Assembly: GCA_009746045.1 (NCBI GenBank)
Contig: RPFO01000264.1
Location: forward strand, 558,001-622,000
Source of the DNA: Mesostigma viride
Taxonomy: Eukaryota > Streptophyta > Mesostigmatophyceae > Mesostigmatales > Mesostigmataceae
Direction: 5' to 3'
DNA length: 64,000 nt
The position numbers were made by a program, and so were the translations under genes. Of this stretch, positions 40,791-50,817 are shown in pieces (position 1 is the first letter of the stretch; each line of letters begins with the position of its first letter). The notes beneath the pieces are model-generated. The model searched no databases. It was given only the letters and a program-made list of their open reading frames with translations, and was not told the DNA's origin.

Positions 40791-41471
40791 TCCTGTCTTT
40801 ATCTCTCGTCTTTTAGCAATCAACTGACCTCACCCTTGTGTGGGAGGTCAGGGGGGACATGGTTTAACTAACCCGAGGGTGAACCTGGGTTGGGACAAAG
40901 TACCCCCGTAGCTAGGTAGTTTAGGTTTTCTTTTTTGCATGTCCTACGTATTTTCGGCTGTTAGCCATGTAAGGAGATGTGGGTAGAGCAGGGGCACAGC
41001 TGCTGTGGGCTGGCCCTGCACATTCACATAGTGTGCTCACCCTAGCATACAGATGGCCGTGTTGCCATCTGGTAGACATGTCTGTGTTATTCCACCGTAT
41101 AGAGCTAGCACACATATTGTAATAAATTTGATGTTTTGTGGTGATGCATGCAAAGCAAGGCATTGAAGGCCAGAAATGGATTTGGTGAGCTATGCTAATT
41201 TTATCTATGACTAACCTGCTGAGCGGAGAATGCAACGCCGCATAGCACAAAAAGAAAAAATAATTTTGAAAAAAATATTTTTTGTGCTGGCACCCATACC
41301 CCAGCCACCCAGGTAGGGGTTGGCTGGACAGGTGGTTGCTATAAAAGGTGGGCTTCCATTCTAGGGAATCAGGTTGTTTCTTTTGCCTCCCACCCACCCA
41401 CCCTGGTTAAAGGGGTAAAGCAGGGGCACAGCTGGCAGCTGTGGGCTGGCCCTGCACATGCACATAGTGTG
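40791..41471. other. Host DNA with an intact paralogue of the array target site
   Basis: About 0.7 kb with no gene. The segment 40985-41160 (GGGGCACAGCTGCTGTGGG, CACATAGTGTGCTCACC and on) is a paralogue of the sequence split by the LTR array (41413-41471 plus 49427-49570), and so shows the uninterrupted target. ACCCACCCACCC at 41392 is a short GGGT-type run. Confidence 0.7.
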
Positions 41472-42175
41472 TGTCGGGAAAATGACCAAAAACTTCTCCT
41501 AGCTTGCACAATAAAAGCTGGCTATCTGAGGAAAGTTCCGGTACTTGAAGACCTTTGACCTTATGGACAAGAATGAGGCGAATTCATTGGTAATAATCGC
41601 TTAATCATTGATCCAACATAGTCTAGGCTGCGGCCATGGGGCGGCCAGCTGCCATAGCTTAGCATATCAAGGCTTACAGGACAAATTGCCAGAGCAACAT
41701 TATGTGGAAAAAGCACACCGTCCCTATATAGCCGTCGATTTAGGAAAAAATCTACGGCACAGTTAGGGTGCAGGCCAGCCGCCACACAAAACGTGGGTGG
41801 CTTGCATCAACACAGACATGATGCGTTGGGTCACTAGTATGCAAGTACAAGGACATTGCGCCTCCAGGGCAGCACTTAGTGAAAAAGGGTCGGCGCGAGG
41901 CGGGGATCCTGGCAAATTTGTCCGACGGCTACAGTACCGGCAGGACAGTGCTCGGTACGGTACGGATGGCAGCAAACAGTGCTGGAAATATATTGAGTGC
42001 CGATTTATACTACATCGGACTTTGACCAAGTGGACTGAAAATATAAGTATCGTCTGAAAAAGATTCCGTCACACTAGTACAGATTCATCTACGCGTAAGC
42101 GTCTCGGCCATATATTGTAAGTCGGCCGTAACTGTTCAGCGTAAGAAAGCCATCGGACAGAATATAATTCTAACA
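41472..42175 (-). repeat. Array LTR 1
   Basis: 704 bp. On the plus strand it starts TGTCGGGAAAATG, where the others have TGTCAGGAAAATG, and ends TTCTAACA. Confidence 0.93.
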
Positions 42176-42354
42176 CACCCCCTTGGTCGATGGCTGAAGC
42201 TGACGGGCAAAATATAAAACAAACACACCCCCTTGCCCAAAGAGAAGACACGGCAAGTCTATAACTAGGGGGGTACAGGACACCCCGGGGCCCATAAGAC
42301 CATCACAGGTCAGACTCGCCAGATTAACTCAAACAGGACAGAGGAGATAAAACT

Positions 42355-43281
42355 TTACAGCTGGGTAGCTAAGTCATCAGTGGCCTCGGCCATTGTGTTA
42401 ACCCATGGGTTAAAACAGAAACCAGGTGGAACGGCTCCAGCCTCCTGAGTGAGGTGTGCCTTGTCCTGGTTGTCACGCGGCCGGAGGTTGGGATACTTGC
42501 GGTAACAGGTCTCCTGGAGATGCCCAGGCCGACGGCAGAAGGTGCACCGCTTCTTACCACCCCCTGAGGAAGTAGCGTACGCGGTGCCCTCGGTGTGGGT
42601 AGCAGGGTCCACGGGCTTGTTGGTAGGTTTGGCAGAGGGATCCCGGGGCGTCAGCAGGTCGTCAATCTCAAATACTAGGTCGATCACGGATCTGGTGGAG
42701 GGTCATGCCAGGTGTGCGGCGGTCGGCCATGGCCGCGCGGTGCGCGGTCGACAGCCCAGCCAGAAGGCAGTCCTTCCACTCATCCCAGGTAACCATAACG
42801 CCCGCGTCCTCCAGGTCCTGTTTCATCATCATACCACGGGACCAGTACTTCGGTGCAGTCTCATTCTGCAGGATGGCAATCTGGTATAGTTGACGCTTCT
42901 TTTCCAGCTTATACGACTCGGTCAAATACGGCTGGCGAATGGTGGACTTTAAATGCTTATAGACGGCGCTTACAGTAGGGGGGTCAACAGTGCGGGCCTC
43001 GCGGATGGCCTGTCCCTTTTAAGAATAGCAAGCAAGGTGGATCGCAGAAGCTTGTCGGCCGCCTTGACGTGCTCCAGGGACATATCAGCACTACCATCTA
43101 ACACCCCCAGCACCCCCTGGGCATCACAGGACGCCTCCAGTATTGCCTCAAGCTCGACCCAACCCGCAAAGTCGTTGCATGGATCAAAACGTGTCACATT
43201 CCGGAGAGATGGCTGTACGGCTCTGGCACCCACCACCATAGGACGCTCGCCAGGGTCACGAGACGCAGTTGCCCGCGACAT
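42355..43281 (-). pseudogene. Array unit 1 copia-type Gag, two frame breaks
   Basis: Three minus-strand frames join into a Gag: 43281-42970 (DPCNDFAGWVELEAILEAS), 42925-42668 (YKLEKKRQLYQIAILQNE, WDEWKDCLLAGLS) and 42687-42355 with the CCHC knuckle CTFCRRPGHLQETCYRKYP. Shifts lie near 43010 and 42680. The same two breaks are present in all three units, so they predate the array. No pol follows. Confidence 0.82.
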
Positions 43282-43538
43282 GGTTCAGCTCTCCACAAAG
43301 TAGTCGCCACACCAGTACAGTGTAGTTGCAGCAGAAAGGATAGCTCCAGAAAAAGGTGGGACGCAGCAAACGTGACCACAACTCGGATTAAGACCAGTGA
43401 CAGGGCAGGCCAGGCACCAAAAGTCACACTGGATAAGGAAATAGCCGAGTGCTGCACAGTAGCAACGCGTCACTGAGTCGCAAACAGGAGCATGCACAGT
43501 AGGAGTGCTCACAAAATACCAACAAATGGTCTCGTTGC

Positions 43539-43772
43539 TTAGTCGATATCTGCACCCTCACTCTGAAGGTATTGCAGGTAAGAACCAATCAGGGTATTCA
43601 GGATCACAAAATCAAGGGGACACTCCCCCTGTGGTGAATCATACGTATCCCTAATTATCTCAATAATCCAACGCCTTGCCTGTACTGGATTGATGGCCAC
43701 AGTAGCTCTCCTGCCTTGGAATTCAAAAGTTACTATAATCAAGTCTATGCTGGGGTGATCAAGCCCAGACAT
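43539..43772 (-). CDS. Small leader ORF in array unit 1
   Basis: A 77-residue ORF between the primer-binding site and gag, containing LIIVTFEFQGRRATVAIN and CPLDFVILNTLIGSYLQYL. It is open in all three units, with one substitution in unit 3. It matches no family I recognise and may be chance or an upstream ORF. Confidence 0.3.
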   Translation of the reverse strand: MSGLDHPSIDLIIVTFEFQGRRATVAINPVQARRWIIEIIRDTYDSPQGECPLDFVILNTLIGSYLQYLQSEGADID

Positions 43773-43885
43773 GCCTCATCCAAAAATTCCCAAAGAAAGC
43801 AGCAGGAAGAGAAATATGGGCCAGCAAAATTCGCAGAGGGCCGGCTTAAGACTTGTCGAGTGGTCAAAAGCGAATCGTAGCTTAT

Positions 43886-43898
43886 GCAGCCGATACCA
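43886..43898 (-). promoter_or_regulatory. Primer-binding site, array unit 1
   Basis: TGGTATCGGCTGC on the minus strand, directly next to LTR 2. Confidence 0.75.
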
Positions 43899-44600
43899 TG
43901 TCAGGAAAATGACCAAAAACTTCTCCTAGCTTGCACAATAAAAGCTGGCTATCGGAGGAAAGTTCCGGTACTTGAAGACCTTTGACCTTATGGACAAGAA
44001 TGAGGCGAATTCATTGGTAATAATCGCTTAATCATTGATCCAACATAGTCTAGGCTGCGGCCATGGGGCGGCCAGCTGCCATAGCTTAGCATATCAAGGC
44101 TTACAGGACAAATTGCCAGAGCAACATTATGTGGAAAAAGCACACCGTCCCTATAGCCGTCGATTTAGGAAAAAATCTACGGCACAGTTAGGGTGCAGGC
44201 CAGCCGCCACACAAAACGTGGGTGGCTTGCATCAACACAGACATGATGCGTTGGGTCACTAGTATGCAAGTACAAGGACATTGCGCCTCCAGGGCAGCAC
44301 TTAGTGAAAAAGGGTCGGCGCGAAGCGCGGATCCTGGCAAATTTTTCCGACGGCTACAGTACCGGCAGGACAGTGCTCGGTACGGTACGGATGGCAGCAA
44401 ACAGTGCTGGAAATATATTGAGTGCCGATTTATACTACATCGGACTTTGACCAAGTGGACTGAAAATATAAGTATCGTCTGAAAAAGATTCCGTCACACT
44501 AGTACAGATTCATCTACGCGTAAGCGTCTCGGCCATATATTGTAAGTCGGCCGTAACTGTTCAGCGTAAGAAAGCCATCGGACAGAATATAATTCTAACA
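43899..44600 (-). repeat. Array LTR 2
   Basis: 702 bp, TGTCAGGAAAATG...TTCTAACA on the plus strand; shared by units 1 and 2. Confidence 0.94.
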
Positions 44601-44779
44601 CACCCCCTTGGTCGATGGCTGAAGCTGATGGGCAAAATATAAAACAAACACACCCCCTTGCCCAAAGAGAAGACACGGCAAGTCTATAACTAGGGGGGTA
44701 CAGGACACCCCGGGGCCCATAAGACCATCACAGGTCAGACTCGCCAGATTAACTCAAACAGGACAGAGGAGATAAAACT

Positions 44780-45694
44780 TTACAGCTGGGTAGCTAAGTC
44801 ATCAGTGGCCTCGGCCATTGTGTTAAAACAGAAACCAGGTGGAACGGCTCCAGCCTCCTGAGTGAGGTGTGCCTTGTCCTGGTTGTCACGCGGCCGGAGG
44901 TTGGGATACTTGCGGTAACAGGTCTCCTGGAGATGCCCAGGCCGACGGCAGAAGGTGCACCGCTTCTTACCACCCCCTGAGGAAGTAGCGTACGCGGTGC
45001 CCTCGGTGTGGGTAGCAGGGTCCACGGGCTTGTTGGTAGGTTTGGCAGAGGGATCCCGGGGCGTCAGCAGGTCGTCAATCTCAAATACTAGGTCGATCAC
45101 GGATCTGGTGGAGGGTCATGCCAGGTGTGCGGCGGTCGGCCATGGCCGCGCGGTGCGCGGTCGACAGCCCAGCCAGAAGGCAGTCCTTCCACTCATCCCA
45201 GGTAACCATAACGCCCGCGTCCTCCAGGTCCTGTTTCATCATCATACCACGGGACCAGTACTTCGGTGCAGTCTCATTCTGCAGGATGGCAATCTGGTAT
45301 AGTTGACGCTTCTTTTCCAGCTTATACGACTCGGTCAAATACGGCTGGCGAATGGTGGACTTTAAATGCTTATAGACGGCGCTTACAGTAGGGGGGTCAA
45401 CAGTGCGGGCCTCGCGGATGGCCTGTCCCTTTTAAGAATAGCAAGCAAGGTGGATCGCAGAAGCTTGTCGGCCGCCTTGACGTGCTCCAGGGACATATCA
45501 GCACTACCATCTAACACCCCCAGCACCCCCTGGGCATCACAGGACGCCTCCAGTATTGCCTCAAGCTCGACCCAACCCGCAAAGTCGTTGCATGGATCAA
45601 AACGTGTCACATTCCGGAGAGATGGCTGTACGGCTCTGGCACCCACCACCATAGGACGCTCGCCAGGGTCACGAGACGCAGTTGCCCGCGACAT
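44780..45694 (-). pseudogene. Array unit 2 copia-type Gag, same frame breaks
   Basis: Pieces 45694-45383, 45338-45081 and 45100-44780 are equivalent to unit 1, with the same knuckle. It lacks the 12 bases (CCATGGGTTAAC-like) found only in unit 1. Confidence 0.82.
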
Positions 45695-45951
45695 GGTTCA
45701 GCTCTCCACAAAGTAGTCGCCACACCAGTACAGTGTAGTTGCAGCAGAAAGGATAGCTCCAGAAAAAGGTGGGACGCAGCAAACGTGACCACAACTCGGA
45801 TTAAGACCAGTGACAGGGCAGGCCAGGCACCAAAAGTCACACTGGATAAGGAAATAGCCGAGTGCTGCACAGTAGCAACGCGTCACTGAGTCGCAAACAG
45901 GAGCATGCACAGTAGGAGTGCTCACAAAATACCAACAAATGGTCTCGTTGC

Positions 45952-46185
45952 TTAGTCGATATCTGCACCCTCACTCTGAAGGTATTGCAGGTAAGAACCA
46001 ATCAGGGTATTCAGGATCACAAAATCAAGGGGACACTCCCCCTGTGGTGAATCATACGTATCCCTAATTATCTCAATAATCCAACGCCTTGCCTGTACTG
46101 GATTGATGGCCACAGTAGCTCTCCTGCCTTGGAATTCAAAAGTTACTATAATCAAGTCTATGCTGGGGTGATCAAGCCCAGACAT
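45952..46185 (-). CDS. Small leader ORF in array unit 2
   Basis: The same 77-residue product as in unit 1. Function unknown. Confidence 0.3.
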   Translation of the reverse strand: MSGLDHPSIDLIIVTFEFQGRRATVAINPVQARRWIIEIIRDTYDSPQGECPLDFVILNTLIGSYLQYLQSEGADID

Positions 46186-46298
46186 GCCTCATCCAAAAAT
46201 TCCCAAAGAAAGCAGCAGGAAGAGAAATATGGGCCAGCAAAATTCGCAGAGGGCCGGCTTAAGACTTGTCGAGTGGTCAAAAGCGAATCGTAGCTTAT

Positions 46299-46311
46299 GC
46301 AGCCGATACCA
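46299..46311 (-). promoter_or_regulatory. Primer-binding site, array unit 2
   Basis: TGGTATCGGCTGC on the minus strand, next to LTR 3. Confidence 0.75.
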
Positions 46312-47013
46312 TGTCAGGAAAATGACCAAAAACTTCTCCTAGCTTGCACAATAAAAGCTGGCTATCGGAGGAAAGTTCCGGTACTTGAAGACCTTTGACC
46401 TTATGGACAAGAATGAGGCGAATTCATTGGTAATAATCGCTTAATCATTGATCCAACATAGTCTAGGCTGCGGCCATGGGGCGGCCAGCTGCCATAGCTT
46501 AGCATATCAAGGCTTACAGGACAAATTGCCAGAGCAACATTATGTGGAAAAAGCACACCGTCCCTATAGCCGTCGATTTAGGAAAAAATCTACGGCACAG
46601 TTAGGGTGCAGGCCAGCCGCCACACAAAACGTGGGTGGCTTGCATCAACACAGACATGATGCGTTGGGTCACTAGTATGCAAGTACAAGGACATTGCGCC
46701 TCCAGGGCAGCACTTAGTGAAAAAGGGTCGGCGCGAAGCGCGGATCCTGGCAAATTTGTCCGACGGCTACAGTACCGGCAGGACAGTGCTCGGTACGGTA
46801 CGGATGGCAGCAAACAGTGCTGGAAATATATTGAGTGCCGATTTATACTACATCGGACTTTGACCAAGTGGACTGAAAATATAAGTATCGTCTGAAAAAG
46901 ATTCCGTCACACTAGTACAGATTCATCTACGCGTAAGCGTCTCGGCCATATATTGTAAGTCGGCCGTAACTGTTCAGCGTAAGAAAGCCATCGGACAGAA
47001 TATAATTCTAACA
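46312..47013 (-). repeat. Array LTR 3
   Basis: 702 bp, shared by units 2 and 3. Confidence 0.94.
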
Positions 47014-47192
47014 CACCCCCTTGGTCGATGGCTGAAGCTGACGGGCAAAATATAAAACAAACACACCCCCTTGCCCAAAGAGAAGACACGGCAAGTCTAT
47101 AACTAGGGGGGTACAGGACACCCCGGGGCCCATAAGACCATCACAGGTCAGACTCGCCAGATTAACTCAAACAGGACAGAGGAGATAAAACT

Positions 47193-48107
47193 TTACAGCT
47201 GGGTAGCTAAGTCATCAGTGGCCTCGGCCATTGTGTTAAAACAGAAACCAGGTGGAACGGCTCCAGCCTCCTGAGTGAGGTGTGCCTTGTCCTGGTTGTC
47301 ACGCGGCCGGAGGTTGGGATACTTGCGGTAACAGGTCTCCTGGAGATGCCCAGGCCGACGGCAGAAGGTGCACCGCTTCTTACCACCCCCTGAGGAAGTA
47401 GCGTACGCGGTGCCCTCGGTGTGGGTAGCAGGGTCCACGGGCTTGTTGGTAGGTTTGGCAGAGGGATCCCGGGGCGTCAGCAGGTCGTCAATCTCAAATA
47501 CTAGGTCGATCACGGATCTGGTGGAGGGTCATGCCAGGTGTGCGGCGGTCGGCCATGGCCGCGCGGTGCGCGGTCGACAGCCCAGCCAGAAGGCAGTCCT
47601 TCCACTCATCCCAGGTAACCATAACGCCCGCGTCCTCCAGGTCCTGTTTCATCATCATACCACGGGACCAGTACTTCGGTGCAGTCTCATTCTGCAGGAT
47701 GGCAATCTGGTATAGTTGACGCTTCTTTTCCAGCTTATACGACTCGGTCAAATACGGCTGGCGAATGGTGGACTTTAAATGCTTATAGACGGCGCTTACA
47801 GTAGGGGGGTCAACAGTGCGGGCCTCGCGGATGGCCTGTCCCTTTTAAGAATAGCAAGCAAGGTGGATCGCAGAAGCTTGTCGGCCGCCTTGACGTGCTC
47901 CAGGGACATATCAGCACTACCATCTAACACCCCCAGCACCCCCTGGGCATCACAGGACGCCTCCAGTATTGCCTCAAGCTCGACCCAACCCGCAAAGTCG
48001 TTGCATGGATCAAAACGTGTCACATTCCGGAGAGATGGCTGTACGGCTCTGGCACCCACCACCATAGGACGCTCGCCAGGGTCACGAGACGCAGTTGCCC
48101 GCGACAT
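47193..48107 (-). pseudogene. Array unit 3 copia-type Gag, same frame breaks
   Basis: Pieces 48107-47796, 47751-47494 and 47513-47193, equivalent to the other units. Confidence 0.82.
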
Positions 48108-48364
48108 GGTTCAGCTCTCCACAAAGTAGTCGCCACACCAGTACAGTGTAGTTGCAGCAGAAAGGATAGCTCCAGAAAAAGGTGGGACGCAGCAAACGTG
48201 ACCACAACTCGGATTAAGACCAGTGACAGGGCAGGCCAGGCACCAAAAGTCACACTGGATAAGGAAATAGCCGAGTGCTGCACAGTAGCAACGCGTCACT
48301 GAGTCGCAAACAGGAGCATGCACAGTAGGAGTGCTCACAAAATACCAACAAATGGTCTCGTTGC

Positions 48365-48598
48365 TTAGTCGATATCTGCACCCTCACTCTGAAGGTATTG
48401 CAGGTAAGAACCAATCAGGGTATTCAGGATCACAAAATCAAGGGGACACTCCCCCTGTGGTGAATCATACGTATCCCTAATTATCTCAATAATCCAACGC
48501 CTTGCCTGTACTGCATTGATGGCCACAGTAGCTCTCCTGCCTTGGAATTCAAAAGTTACTATAATCAAGTCTATGCTGGGGTGATCAAGCCCAGACAT
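48365..48598 (-). CDS. Small leader ORF in array unit 3
   Basis: A 77-residue product with Pro changed to Ala (INAVQARRW) relative to units 1 and 2. Function unknown. Confidence 0.3.
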   Translation of the reverse strand: MSGLDHPSIDLIIVTFEFQGRRATVAINAVQARRWIIEIIRDTYDSPQGECPLDFVILNTLIGSYLQYLQSEGADID

Positions 48599-48711
48599 GC
48601 CTCATCCAAAAATTCCCAAAGAAAGCAGCAGGAAGAGAAATATGGGCCAGCAAAATTCGCAGAGGGCCGGCTTAAGACTTGTCGAGTGGTCAAAAGCGAA
48701 TCGTAGCTTAT

Positions 48712-48724
48712 GCAGCCGATACCA
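48712..48724 (-). promoter_or_regulatory. Primer-binding site, array unit 3
   Basis: TGGTATCGGCTGC on the minus strand, next to LTR 4. Confidence 0.75.
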
Positions 48725-49426
48725 TGTCAGGAAAATGACCAAAAACTTCTCCTAGCTTGCACAATAAAAGCTGGCTATCGGAGGAAAGTTCCGGTACTTG
48801 AAGACCTTTGACCTTATGGACAAGAATGAGGCGAATTCATTGGTAATAATCGCTTAATCATTGATCCAACATAGTCTAGGCTGCGGCCATGGGGCGGCCA
48901 GCTGCCATAGCTTAGCATATCAAGGCTTACAGGACAAATTGCCAGAGCAACATTATGTGGAAAAAGCACACCGTCCCTATAGCCGTCGATTTAGGAAAAA
49001 ATCTACGGCACAGTTAGGGTGCAGGCCAGCCGCCACACAAAACGTGGGTGGCTTGCATCAACACAGACATGATGCGTTGGGTCACTAGTATGCAAGTACA
49101 AGGACATTGCGCCTCCAGGGCAGCACTTAGTGAAAAAGGGTCGGCGCGAAGCGCGGATCCTGGCAAATTTGTCCGACGGCTACAGTACCGGCAGGACAGT
49201 GCTCGGTACGGTACGGATGGCAGCAAACAGTGCTGGAAATATATTGAGTGCCGATTTATACTACATCGGACTTTGACCAAGTGGACTGAAAATATAAGTA
49301 TCGTCTGAAAAAGATTCCGTCACACTAGTACAGATTCATCTACGCGCAAGCGTCTCGGCCATATATTGTAAGTCGGCCGTAACTGTTCAGCGTAAGAAAG
49401 CCATCGGACAGAATATAATTCTAACA
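48725..49426 (-). repeat. Array LTR 4
   Basis: 702 bp, followed directly by the TSD GTGTG at 49427. Confidence 0.94.
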
Positions 49427-49570
49427 GTGTGCTCACCCTACTAGCATACAGACGGCCGTGTTGCCATCTGGTAGACATGTCTGTGTTATTCCACCGTATA
49501 GAGCTAGCACACATATTGTAATAAATTTGATGTTTTGTGGTGATGCATGCAAAGCAAGGCAAGGCCAGAA

Positions 49571-49818
49571 ATGGATGGATGGATGGATAGATGGATGGAT
49601 GGATGGATGGATGGATGGATGGATGGATGGATGGATGGATGGATGGATGGATGGATGGATGGATGGATGGATGGATGGATGGATGGATGGATGGATGGAT
49701 GGATGGATGGATGGATGGATGGATGGATGGATGGATGGATGGATGGATGGATGGATGGATGGATGGATGGATGGATGGATGGATGGATGGATGGATGGAT
49801 GGATGGATGGATGGATGG

Positions 49819-49854
<36 letters not shown>

Positions 49855-49992
49855 ATGGATGGATGGATGGATGGATGGATGGATGGATGGATGGATGGAT
49901 GGATGGATGGATGGATGGATGGATGGATGGATGGATGGATGGATGGATGGATGGATGGATGGATGGATGGATGGATGGATGGATGGATGGAT
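49571..49992. repeat. (GGAT)n satellite
   Basis: About 105 copies of GGAT with only two interruptions. It starts inside the host sequence CAAGGCCAGAAATGGAT, whose paralogue at about 41160-41180 has a single ATGGAT and no expansion. Met-Asp-Gly-Trp or Ile-His-Pro-Ser ORFs here are repeat artefacts. Confidence 0.97.
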
Positions 49993-50092
49993 ACATTTCT
50001 CGTTTTTGGTCCATTGGAGTTCCTTCCCACCAAGAGAAACATTTATTTTACATTTTTGTGTGCTAGGCTTTATACGGACAGCCTATACCACC

Positions 50093-50440
50093 AGTTAAAG
50101 CCCGACCGGCTCAGCTATGGCGGTCGGTCACGTTGAGCTTGGGATAAGGTGAACACAGAGAACTGCTGTCGGAGCTGACCAACCACTGGTTTATGTCTTA
50201 GCCAGCAAAGCCTATCCGGTTAGCCGTAACCGTAGGACAAGCTAGCCGTCCGTACTGACCCGGATAAGGCCCCGGACTGGGGCCTAGGTGGCGCCGGCCC
50301 TAGTAGGCGCCGCCCTTAGACCGGTCGCCCGCATCGGACCGCCGGATTATAGCCGGCGGCTGAGCGGACGCTAGCGGAAGGCGTGCGGACGGACATGGGG
50401 AACTCAGAGCCAGATCCTAGGGCTCTAGAGTTACTCAACT
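50093..50440 (-). repeat. 3' LTR of AGTT/AACT element copy 1
   Basis: 348 bp; begins AGTTAAAGCCCGACC and ends TTACTCAACT on the plus strand. Confidence 0.93.
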
Positions 50441-50817
50441 CCGACATACTCTTTTGTTCTTTGATTAATTATCAAAATAATTACATCAAATGCAGACCAT
50501 ACAAAACCCTCTAAGGTAGGGAACTCAAGGGGGCCTCAAGGCCGTCAAAATCACCACGGTATCGACCCGCGCCCTTGTGATCACACATGAATAGTGATGT
50601 AATAAGTAGCGAGAAAAAAACAACTATGCCACCAGACAAAAGGTGACCCATTTATTAGGACCAGTGACCCGCCGACGGGCCCAAGGCACCGTCCAACGTG
50701 GCTAGGGTATGGTCAGGACAAGCAAAAAAACTACCACCATGATATTCGTGAATGCTAGCAACACAGGGTGAGTTATGGCTGTATTCATAAAGCGCCCGAG
50801 CCGTAACCCTGTGTGGC
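50441..50817 (-). other. 3' untranslated region of AGTT/AACT element copy 1
   Basis: Non-coding. Conserved with 63601-63978 of copy 2. Contains the purine-rich tract next to the LTR. Confidence 0.75.

Larger units (their letters stand above)
41472..49426 (-). mobile_element. Tandem array of a gag-only copia-type LTR element (4 LTRs, 3 internal regions)
   Basis: LTRs at 41472-42175, 43899-44600, 46312-47013 and 48725-49426 alternate with three internal regions, all on the minus strand. Unit length is 2413 bp for the right two and 2427 for the left (12 extra bases near 42400 and 2 in the LTR). The TSD GTGTG occurs only at the outside (41467-41471 and 49427-49431), with none between units. Each internal region has a primer-binding site TGGTATCGGCTGC next to the right-hand LTR (43886-43898, 46299-46311, 48712-48724) and a polypurine tract CCAAGGGGGTG next to the left-hand LTR. 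Units are almost identical. A single insertion followed by LTR-LTR unequal recombination explains this best. Confidence 0.95.

Noticed and set aside
41472..49426. CRISPR-like or rDNA-like tandem organisation
   Set aside because: Units are 2.4 kb with LTR, primer-binding site, gag and polypurine tract; no rRNA or short spaced repeats are seen.
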